Origin: Collybia mongolica | Taxonomy: Eukaryota; Basidiomycota; Agaricomycetes; Agaricales; Clitocybaceae | Length of the DNA: 64,000 nt | Direction: 5' to 3' | Assembly: GCA_013420905.1 (NCBI GenBank) | Contig: JAAXNY010000008.1 | Location: forward strand, 3,534,001-3,598,000 | Part shown: piece after piece, positions 21,523-31,162 of the stretch | How positions within the stretch are numbered: position 1 is the first letter of the stretch | How the letters are laid out: each line of letters begins with the position of its first letter | The notes under the pieces: generated by a model | What the model was told of the DNA's origin: nothing | The model's input: the letters and a program-made list of their open reading frames with translations, nothing else | Databases searched by the model: none | Translations under genes and position numbers: made by a program

Positions 21523-24367
21523 ATGCAACACATCACCAAAACTTCTGCAATCTCCTTGCTTGACAAGAAGATCCGATCCACAATCAAATCCGGGACACTT
21601 GAAAATGAATATGACCGGATCTGGCGTGAGGTAAAAAGCATCAAGGCCGAGCTGACAGGATCCGTCGGCAACACAAACCTGTTCATTTTTGAGTTTGTCA
21701 AAGAGGCTGTAAAGCGACAACCCATTCCTGTCCTGGCATCACGATTACCAGCAATCCTAAAGGAGTGGGAGCGGAATCATGAGGGTAAGTGGCAAATGAA
21801 CATATATATAAATCAAACATGTTCATCATTTCAGACACAGAGGGTCCAGTACAAGGCCTCGGAACAGCCAGCCGGGCGCCCACGGCTATCGGATTGCATG
21901 GCCGAAACCAATCCGAGGCCGACACCAGGCAATCCGTGCCCCCCAGCCGTGGCCAAAACCAATCCGACACCAATGCTAGGCAATCCGTGCCCCCCGGCCG
22001 TGACCAAAAGCAATCCGACACCAATGCTAGGCAATCCGTGCCCCCCGGCCGTGACCAAAAGCAATCCGCACTTCCTGGCCGTCGCTCGGCCAGTGGTGGC
22101 CGACATTCTGGTATTAGGGGGAATCAATCCGACGAGAGCGGGAGGATATCCATGGGTGACGGAAGGGCGTTAGGAGCAGGAGCAAGGCAATCCAGTAGGC
22201 GAGGGAAGCAATCCGATCGTGATGGAAGGGGCTTGGAAGGCGGCGTGAGGCAATCCGGCAGGCGTCAAAAGCAATCCGCAGTTGAGGCAACGCAATCCGA
22301 GGCTGGCGAAAGGCCATCCGACGACTCCGGATCCATTTACATTGCGCCTGGGAAGCAATCTGCTGGTGCTAGGCAGCAATTCAGAGCTGATGGAGCCATG
22401 GATGAGGGTCGTGCCAGAACCAATCAGCCCCGTGCTCCTCGTCGTTTGCAACCACGAAATGCGAGTCCTGGCCCCTCCCGTCACCGGCAAAATACCAACA
22501 TGGAGGTTGATGAGGCCCCATTCCGGTCATTTCAGGAGCTCGCTATGCTCTCAGAGGATGAGGAAGAGGATATACCGGATGTCCAGGGCACTGCCAGAGA
22601 AACCGAGGGGGAGACAGAACCGACACAGAAGAAGCGACGGATTGACAATAGGCCACGGCGCCGAGCTCAGCGGACAGGCCGCTACCATGCCGAGAAGTGT
22701 CTAAAATGCATACGAAGAAATCTTCCATGTGAGAAACAAGCCATGGGTGGAGCGTGCGTTGCATGCTATGAGGCAAAGACGAAATGCCTCCATAGCGGCC
22801 CAAGAGGGGGGAAAAAGAAGAAGGTTCTTGAAGAGTCTGAACCAGATTCAGATAATCCCTCCGATGTACAAGAGGAAGTGGTGGAACAGGCCAAGAAACG
22901 GAAACGAACAGGGAAAGCGGCGGCCCAAGGACGTGTGGACAAACCCCGGCCGGATGAAGACACGGACGATAGCCCCTCAGAGCAATGGAGGACGGAACGC
23001 CGAGCAGAAAAACGTAAGTTGTTCCCTTTCCACACACTACAATGCTTACTGAAATGCACATTGCAGGGCCACAAGACAAACACTTTGCTGCCGGTCAAAC
23101 CCGCCGCGGCCGTGTCCCTCCTCGTGAAAATGCCGACATGTCGCTCGCGGAGGCCAGCAGACGCTTAGTTGCTGCCTCATCTCACATAGGGGCATTATTT
23201 GCAGGTACAGAGGGAGCACCTGGCTTGGCAGATGTCCCCTCCCTCCTTGGTCATGCTATGGCACAAATTTCAACTCTGGAGAATCAAGTTGATGCCTTAA
23301 CGGTCGTCTATCGTGATATCGCGGAGTATCTTGGATTACCACTGGAAGGTTTGCCACGGGAACCGCGAAACCGCTACGACGAATTCCGACGGCCAATTAT
23401 TGTAACGGATGTACGGCCAGCACAGGAAACACAGGAATGGGTAAAGACTTGGCTACAGTATGGGGGTGAGTTTGACGATGGGGAGGCATGGTTGGAGCGC
23501 AAAACAATGCAACGCATGAAGGCGCGGCTAGCTCAGGCAAAGTATGAGAGGGAGCAATCAGTTGAGGGCGTCCAAACCCCTAGGGTAAGGGAAGTTGACA
23601 CTCACAACCAACCCCCCCCTCTTCTGCGGAGTAGTGATGCGGGGGACAGCCCCTCGAGGCAGGCCTCCATATTGGCCACGGAAGCACCACCAGTAATGGT
23701 GTCGGGAGCGGCTACTGACATGGATGTGGATAGTGAACTGGCCACTGAAGCTGCACAGGCCACTCAGATGGCACCGGAAACGGAGGTGGCTTTGGCCACC
23801 AGGATGCCCACGGCCACCACCCCACCTCCTTCGGCCACCGCCCCACCTCCTTCGGCCACCACCCCACCTCCTTCGGCCACCGCCCCACCTCCTTCGGCCA
23901 CCGCCCCACCTCCTTCGGCCACCACCCCACCTCCTTCGGCCACCACCCCACCCGCTTCGGCCACAACTCCTTCGGCTGTGGCCACCACAGCACCTCCTCC
24001 AGCCACAACACCTCTGGCCACAATACAAACTTCGGCAGTGGCACAGCCCAACTCAATGGCAGAACACGGAATGGATGCAGCATCTACACTTGAATCCTCA
24101 GCTGCATCGTCCAATCCAATTGTGCAGCTCATTCCTGCAACCCCAGCTACATCACAGGAAGTGCCTACCGGTCCCCAATTGCTTGTTCCACCATCACTCA
24201 ACCCCCCACCAATGCCTCACAGGCGTTCTCCCCGCCTACATGCCAGAAGTATTAGCCCCCAGCCAGGAGATGAGGGCACTCCAATACGGTTATCACCTCA
24301 GCCTGGTAAGCGGCCTCTGGAGCCCAGCTCTTCGGAAGTGCCCTCCACCAAAAAAATTAGAAAGTAG
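21523..24367 (+). CDS. KDZ accessory protein 2, Zn2Cys6-like cluster
   Basis: Three exons: 21523 to about 21783, about 21833 to 23015, and about 23067 to 24367. The N-terminus (MQHITKTSAISLLDKKIRST) is helical. A long Arg/Gln/Ser-rich low-complexity region follows, then a basic stretch (KKRRIDNRPRRRAQ). Next is the cysteine cluster KCLKCIRRNLPCEKQAMGGA continued by CVACYEAKTKC. Its spacing is C-x2-C-x6-C-x8-C-x2-C-x6-C, which fits the fungal Zn(II)2Cys6 DNA-binding cluster. A helical middle region (LGHAMAQISTLENQVDALTV) may dimerise. The tail has about eight TAPPPSA repeats and ends RPLEPSSSEVPSTKKIRK, with nuclear-targeting basic residues. Proteins of this cluster type bind CGG triplets, which is notable given the motif enrichment in the element. 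A zinc knuckle of other function remains possible. Confidence 0.75.
21905..22075 (+). repeat. 51-bp tandem repeat rich in CAATCCG
   Basis: Three imperfect 51-bp units with the core GGCAATCCGTGCCCCCCGGC, each carrying two CAATCCG heptamers. They lie in the second exon of the Zn-cluster gene and are read there as RQSVPPGRDQKQSDTNA-like repeats. Confidence 0.8.
23805..23965 (+). repeat. 21-bp tandem repeat (TAPPPSA)
   Basis: About eight units of CCACCTCCTTCGGCCACC plus three bases, coding TAPPPSA or TTPPPSA in the Zn-cluster protein. Every unit includes TCGGCCA, one of the words that is over-represented across the element and in its subterminal repeats. Confidence 0.85.
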
Positions 24368-24451
24368 TTGATTTCTTGTAGACATATTTGTTCATATCTT
24401 GTACATGTAAATATCAGTGCTCATCAATATACCATACATGTAAATATATTT

Positions 24452-27054
24452 CTAATCATAATCTGCCCGGAGTTTCTTCTGTCTGGTCCGCTTGGCAGAA
24501 GTTCCATATTTCTTTGCTTCCTCAGCAGCCAGTGCATCAGCATTCACCATCTTTCTTGAGACTCCTTTCTTCCTTGGCATAGGTCTATTGGCCGGTGGTG
24601 ACTGTGTGTCAGGCAACGGCAGGTGCACCAGGTGTGGCCGATGGGCCGGAGGTTGCTCATCAAGCTGAATGGCTGGTGGTGACTGTGTGTTAGGCAACGG
24701 CAGGTGTGGCCGAGGGGTTGGAGGTTGCTCATCTAGCTGACTGGCCGGTGGTGACTGTGTGTTAGGCAACGGCAGGTGTGGCCGAGGGGTCGGAGGTTGC
24801 TCATCTAGCTGACTGGCCGGTGGTGACTGTGTGTTAGGCAACGGCAGGTGTGGCCGAGGGGTCGGAGGTTGCTCATCTAGCTGACTGGCCAGTGGTGACT
24901 GTGTGTCAGGCAATGGCAGGTGCACCAGGTGTGGCCGATGGGCCGGAGGTTGCTCATCAAGCTGAATGGCTGGTGGTGACTGTGTGTTAGGCAACGGCAG
25001 GTGTGGCCGATGGGCCGGAGGTTGCTCAAGCAACTCAGGGTCAATTGGAATAGTGACCTGTGCTGAATTTGCCGTCATGCCTGTCGTAGTGTTGTCGGGC
25101 ACGGCATGCTGAGAGTGTGTATCTGCAATGGTGCCAAGATATTGGGTCATCTGGCTGGAAACTAAATAAAGCGGTTCTCCATCATTTGGGCCGTTGACAG
25201 GCAGCATGTTGTAACCAGCGCCTTGCAATCCCATTACCTCTTGGGTGCTACAAGGCCAATAGAAACCTTCTGCCGCTGGTGTTTCCACAGCTGAGGCTCC
25301 TATGGCCAAACTTTGGGTTGCTGGGGGTTGGACGGCCAATGTTTTTGTGGCCGGGAACTGGATGGCTGCCATTGTGGCCACATCCTTCGGCCTGGGCTTC
25401 CTGGGATTTACATGCCTACCCTTGCCCTTTCCTGTGGCAACACTGGGGACTCCATCATTATATAGGGTGGTATACTCGGCCACACATCGGTCCTCTCCAT
25501 ATACCACATGGGAAAACCGGAATGCTGCCGCAGCACCATACAGGACTTGGCGCTCATGGATATGCTGTAAAACATCCAATATCTCCCCCTTTCGCATGTT
25601 CTGTGGGTCTTGGATTTTTATGTGGTCTGGCAAGTACTTGCTGGGAATGTACAACTCTGGATTCAATATAACTTGGCGATAGGGGACATGAGTAGTACGG
25701 TTGTTGGTTGCAAGCTCTATTATCAACATGAGATCTCTAACTTCTCCAAACTGAAAAAACTGCTTCAAGTACTCACTGTAGTGGTATCCCCAGTAACGCC
25801 GTAGCAGGTCAGTGAGTTGAAGTTTTTTGAGTGATGTGGATTTGGATATTGGTGACAACTCTGGGAAGGTGTTTGGCACTTTGATATCCAACTCTGGTGG
25901 GATGGATGGCTTGCCCACCCCATCACCACCACTTTCCCGAGTACGAAGTGACTTTACATAGTCCAATAATTTTCTTTTGAACTGCAAGACAAGATCCTTT
26001 TCTGTATCAAGAAACGTTGGAGATGGTACACCCATGTTTGTAGCCATCTGGTCATTCCTTGTAGTACCTAGTCAGTTTGAAGCAACTGGTATAATGTGGA
26101 AAATACTTACGCATCTACCACTAACCTACCATCTGTGGTGTGGTAGACCATGAATGTAAGAGTCAACATCCCCATTTCCAGGTATCGTTCCATGGCCCAT
26201 TGCTGGACCCGTTTATCCCCCTGTTTAGCAGCCAGCCTAGCAAACAGATGAGCATAATGTCATGCCAATCAACCACATTGCATTGGATTGGATTGCCCAC
26301 AAGATGTGCCGATCGGCCACCACGGATTGGATCGGATTGCCAATTGCGGCCACCGCGGATTGGACCGGATTGCCAATGGCGGCCACCGCGGATTGGATCG
26401 GATTGCCAATGGCGGCCACCGCGGATAGGATCGGTTTGCCAATCGGCCACACGGATTGGGTCGGATTGGCCAGAGTTGGCATGGACTCACTCATTTTGTT
26501 TTGTTGGATCATGGCCCTGCTGCTTAGTCTCTTCAACTTTCTGCAAAATCACATTACGGGCCGTATCATCCATTTTGTCATACACTGCTTTTGCTGCCTT
26601 GTTTCGTTTCTCAAAAAGTTGTTCAGTAGTTGGTTCACCTTCCAGTCCAAGTATTTCCTTGACCTCCTTGCAAACCTCTTGTGGATGGAGCCTCCAAACC
26701 ATATCTAACCGTTTGACATGGATTGTGGGTTTTGGTAATGCATGGTTAGCTTTTGTCCGCCAATTATTGGATATCCAATTTGCAAGGTTCTACATTGACA
26801 ATCAGTCCTGGTGTGACATGTGCAATATGTTTATTCACCCTTGCCCGTCCCAACCTTTCCTCCTCATTACTACTTTGCTCGCCACGCATTTCCCAGAAAT
26901 TGAACATGGCTGGCAAGATTTGTGACCTTAGTACATTACCTCTGCCAGCTCTGTCCATTTGCAAGAAATATTGTTCCTTAAATCCATCAAGCACTTTGCG
27001 TTCATCAGGAGTGTAGATACAATCTTTGCGGGCTTTCCGTGGAGAAGTTGCCAT
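24452..27054 (-). CDS. KDZ accessory protein 3, unknown function
   Basis: Five exons on the minus strand from the ATG at 27054 (MATSPRKARKDCIYTPDERK). Splices can be placed: a 50-nt intron between LGRAR and NLANWISNNWRTKANH; a 254-nt intron (26237-26490) after GHDPTKQNE; and one more before NDQMATNMGVPSPTFLD. The stop is at 24452-24454. The first part has WISNNWRTKANHAL and LQKVEETKQQ, likely helical. The middle (LTDLLRRYWGYHYSEYLKQ) is also helical and ordered. The C-terminal third is seven 24-residue Pro-rich repeats (QLDEQPPTPRPHLPLPNTQS), then a basic end (KRTRQKKLRADYD). I recognise no catalytic motif. It sits tail to tail with the Zn-cluster gene (85 bp apart) and head to head with the transposase (about 290 bp between starts). 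Confidence 0.7.
24590..25045 (-). repeat. 72-bp coding tandem repeat
   Basis: About six to seven units of 72 bp (24 residues each) in accessory gene 3, with the core GGTGGTGACTGTGTG and GGAGGTTGCTCATC. The outer units carry an extra HLV insertion, so the array has evolved by unequal exchange. Confidence 0.8.
26305..26470. repeat. intronic 33-bp repeats with paired CGGATTG sites
   Basis: Within the intron 26237-26490 of accessory gene 3 are five units spaced mainly 33 bp apart. Each unit holds two direct CGGATTG words exactly 10 bp apart: 26323/26333, 26356/26366, 26389/26399, one degenerate pair, and 26452/26462. GGCCACCGCGG joins the units. The spacing of one helical turn inside a non-coding intron suggests protein binding sites. 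Confidence 0.75.
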
Positions 27055-27342
27055 GTTGTGCCTGAGGAAGAATTAAGGGTTCCAATTTAAGTCGGCAGGG
27101 TGGATTGCATGCTTAATAAATATGCTGGGTGTAATCCACATGATCGGAAAATCTGCAATCAGATAACAAACCATGTGGTGATGATGATGAGATTAAGTGT
27201 CATCATTGCCCCTCATGACCGGCCTGATTGATTGATTGGCCCTATTGGCTATTTCTAGCTTGAGGTAGTAATGATAAAATGGGTTTGATAAAACATATGT
27301 GCATTGCACACCTATCCCCACCTCAATTACTAGCAGAACACA

Positions 27343-30300
27343 ATGTCCCATCCACCTGCAAAGAAGAGACGCATCAAGAAAAATGTCCTGCATGAAGATG
27401 ATGATCTTGCATTTGATTCTGTTACCATAGAGCGTGTACAAGTGAAAACACAACGAGGCATTGTGGAGAAAAAAGTGGAAGTACCACTACGTCCAGCAAT
27501 ACATGGTGGACAAGGGGTATCAGGTCAACCATGGGTTGAAAGTGTAACTGAGACATTGATTGATACTGGCAATGACCCAATTGATCTGGATAATAGCCAG
27601 CCGGTGGCATCACAGGGGAAGGTAAGTGCATTATGAAAAGAGTCTGAAACATACTAAATGCATAGCAGGACCAATCATATTACTTGCAAGAACATGCGAA
27701 ACATTGGGAAGGTATATTACAGGCTCTCCTAGCACGTGAATCTTTGCCAGAAGGCAAATGCAATGTATGTGCCGAACGGGAGGCTCGCTGGCGTTGCCGA
27801 GATTGTCATAGGGGCCGGATGATGTGCCGTGGGTGTTTCCGACATTACCATCAGGACAATCAGTTGCATCGCATTCAGTATTGGACTGGGGAGTATTTCC
27901 GGGATGCGGCACTCTGGGAGGCGGGTGTCTACATGTTGGTTCAACATCAAAATGGAGCACCAATATGTGAGGCCTTAAAGAAGCAGATGCACACTCTAAA
28001 CATGTTAGAAGAAAGTACTGATATTGCTGAGGAGCAAAAGGCATCTGAGGCACCAGCTGGAAATTCAAGATCGGCATCAGCATCGGCATCGGCATCGGAA
28101 TCGGAATTGGCATCGGCATCGGCATCGGCATCGGCATCGGCATCGGCATCGGCATCGGCAACTCAGTATCACAGGGTCTCGGATTGCATGGATTTACCAT
28201 CATGGCAAAGAGAAGATCATGATAATGAGGCAGATAGAGACACTATGCTCGAAGAGGATGATGAAGAACACATAGTGGAAGATGAATTGGGCTTCCGTGT
28301 ACCTGCCGTGCCAGATGTGGCCGAGGACCTGCCATCGGTCAATCCGGCATCCAAAAATGCAGCCAGACGGCCACCTCGCCAAGATGCTCTGGTCAATCCT
28401 TATGTCCGCGTGGTTCATACAAATGGCATACATCACCTGGCACTTGTTTCCTGTCCATGTCAGGGATCGGATTGCCTTCCATCAGACCTTGTGTTTTCCG
28501 GTCTGATGCCAACAAGCTTTGAAACAATCCGGACAGTGTTTACACTGGCTGTCCTTGACGATTTTCGTTTCTCTAGTCTAGAGCTTAAAGCTTCAGCATA
28601 TCAATATTTTCAGCTGCTCAGGCGTTACACAAACCCCATGGCTCCAGCAATGGTACCAAATATATACCATGAACTGCGTAGGCTTTCTCGTATTTGGCGA
28701 TGGATTAAGAAGTTGAAGTGGGCCGGATTCGGCCATGGAAAGGCCAATCCGGAGAATCCGGCACCGGGTGAAATGGCCATATTTTGTCCCACCTGCCCCC
28801 AACCTGGAATCAACCTGCGTGATGATTGGAAAACAGATGAGAACAGGTAAGATACAATCCAGTGTCTGGTTCTCATTGCATAACCATCTGTGGGGTTGCA
28901 GATGGGTATATCGGCCATCGCTTACGGCTGATGGAAACTTCAAGGCTGACCATGTGCGGCAGAAGGGCATTGTGAAGGATGTCTGGCTATCAGAGGGTGG
29001 TGGAATGATGGGGAAAAGAGCTGATTATGAGCAATTTTTGCTCTCTGCTAGGGAACGCAAAACGGTAAGCCCCTTTGCTGAAGATAAGAATGATTGAAAA
29101 AACTGCATATGCTCAGAAAGCACCATGTGAAAACAAGTTCCGGGCAGTAGAACAGGCTCTCCTTGCATCTAAGGCATGCGATATCACAGGAATTGTGGCT
29201 ATTGCATGTGCCCGTCATGGATGTTTTGTTCCAAACAGTATTGCTAACCTTTACCAAGGTGAACAGCAAAAAAACATTGATTGGTCATTTCTCAAAGCCC
29301 TGGAGGCTTTTGGGATTGATCCAGATCAAGGTGTGACATTTATATATGATATTGTCTGCCAATATTGGGTTTATTTACACTGGCGGATCGGCCACTTGCT
29401 ACCGGCCGGATTGCAAGTAGATCCTGCAATTGGTCTATTTCATGTTCATGGGCACAAGGAACAGTGTTTTTTTCGGTATGCTACCTCATTCATAGCAGGT
29501 GCTGGAATGGTTGCAGGGGAAATTCTGGAATCTCTGTGGGCAGGGCTGAATTCGGTATCACCGGCAATGCGAACGGCAACGCTGGCACATCGGGCTGAAA
29601 TGATGGATGATCATGTCACAGATTCAAATCACAAGAAAGGCTTGAACATGGGTGTGTACATACTCCACTAGGCCAATCTTGTTGCTAAATATTTTCAGTG
29701 TCCTCATTGTGCAAACAATTTGAAGAGGCCCAGACCATGGCAAAGCATGCTAATCAATATTTCATGAACATGACAGATGCCATCCCAATAGAGAACACTC
29801 AGGTGTGGGAACAGGAAATAAAGATGGCAGAGGACCAGCATTGCAATAACCCAGCCATGATGGATGTCCTTGCAACACGGAAAGTCAGTTCGGATCCGGA
29901 AGCGGATTCGGCCAATGTCGGATTGCACACTGGCACAAGTGAAGGTGAAAGGTGGATACAGTTAGCGCTTAGCATTGAGGAGCAACAGTGTGTTGTAAAC
30001 CTATGGCTTGCAATTAAAATACTCAATAACCTATTAGGCTGGACTTACAAGATCGGGTTCTCCGCCTCCGGAAAAACCCACGGGAGGACAATCGGCAAGA
30101 AGTGGAACGGCTTCGGCAACTCTTGGTTGCATTGATGGACAGTTTGGACAGTGTGAAAGAGGAAATCCGCATAGGCTTTCACGAGCTACGCAGATTTGAG
30201 GACAGCAATATGCTCGGACACTTTGAAAATATTGATGGCATTAGTTCATATTCCACAGACAACAATCCACTGGCCAGTGCAGGGATTGGCCTGGAGGAGC

Positions 30301-31076
30301 CACTTTTGATTCCGCCCGAAGATAGGGTACTGTCTATGCCCTCGACATGCCTGCCATCCACCCATCCGTACTGTGTAATGGAACTCCGGCAACGGGAAGA
30401 GATGGCCGATCGGCATCTATCTGCCCTTCGTGCTGTGATTGCAGACAAATCCTTCCAGTATTCACACGTCATCCGCAATGCTCCACGGAAGGCAGTTACA
30501 ACCCGTTCACGGAACCAGATATCCAAATTAAATGATCAGATTGCACTGCATTGCCGTGCATATGGCCGATGCCGTGCGGCCATGATCCGGCTCGGCGCCG
30601 ATGCTGACACCCTGAAAAAATATCAATTATTGCAAAGGGAGGATGTAAAGAGCAGTACTGCTATTTTGGACCCAAATATACCAGGATCAACCAAGGTGAA
30701 GCTGTCATGGATCTGGCAATATCATAATGTCAATGATATGGATGCAGCATCACTTCTTGAATGTAAGTATGCTTGTAAACCAAGCCGCACAGTGCTAATT
30801 AATAATAATCTAGTTAACCGTGTGCACTGGCTTCGCGCCCGAGCACATAAACATCGCTGGAATGAGGAAGCAATATTAGTTGGCTATGAGATGGAATGGA
30901 CAGTCCGTTACTACCGTCGACAAGCAGACATCTGGAAGGAAAGACGAATAGATACCAGGAACTCAGCTGGCGCTCAGGCATACGCTGCACGGAAATCGGC
31001 CACTTGGGTTACAATTGCCGAGGCCGCTCAATGGCAGTTTGAGGCCGTGAATCCGAACTTTGAGCGGATTGCGTGA
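27343..31076 (+). CDS. KDZ transposase with CxC2 cysteine cluster
   Basis: Main transposase of the element. Seven introns can be placed (after SQGK, DENR, ERKT, GLNM, EEQQ, LLE and one more by homology). The ATG at 27343 begins MSHPPAKKRRIKKNVL. The CxC2 zinc cluster follows: CNVCAEREARWRCRDC, then CRGCFRHYH and LHRIQYW. A Ser/Ala low-complexity hexamer run comes next. The KDZ catalytic core has LTADGNFKADH (first Asp), FIYDIVCQYW (second Asp) and AGEILESLWAGLN (Glu), with HVHGHKEQCFFRY between. The C-terminus has VNRVHWLRARAHKHRW and EEAILVGYEMEWTVRYYRRQ as in other KDZ proteins. Order, spacing and residues all fit a functional enzyme that cuts and joins element ends. It is transcribed away from accessory gene 3. 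No nonsense codon or frameshift was found. Confidence 0.88.
28072..28160 (+). repeat. GCATCG hexamer microsatellite in transposase
   Basis: About 14 units of GCATCG, with GAATCG and GAATTG variants, coding an Ala/Ser run in the transposase linker. A hexamer keeps the frame when it changes length, so it can vary freely between copies. Confidence 0.85.
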
Positions 31077-31162
31077 CCGGCTTATGTAACAGCTGACCAT
31101 ACTGATCAATATTGATAAAATAAAATCCTTTTCTTATCATTGTGCCTACAAACTGTCTTAAG

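Noticed and set aside
21831..22490. Minus-strand frames opposite the Arg/Gln-rich exon
   Set aside because: Mirror images of tandem repeats, with no motif; the plus frame joins the exons on both sides.
23558..24201. Minus-strand Gly/Trp-rich open frames opposite the TAPPPSA repeats
   Set aside because: Shadows of the 21-bp repeat in the Zn-cluster gene; low complexity and overlapping a better supported exon.
26163..26536. Open frames in several phases over the CGGATTG array
   Set aside because: The array lies between good splice borders of accessory gene 3. The open frames come from a 33-bp unit and end at the splice acceptor stop.
26764..26800. Frameshift in accessory gene 3 after GLIVNVE
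   Set aside because: A 50-nt intron starting GTGAAT and ending TAG joins LGRAR to NLANWISNNW in frame.
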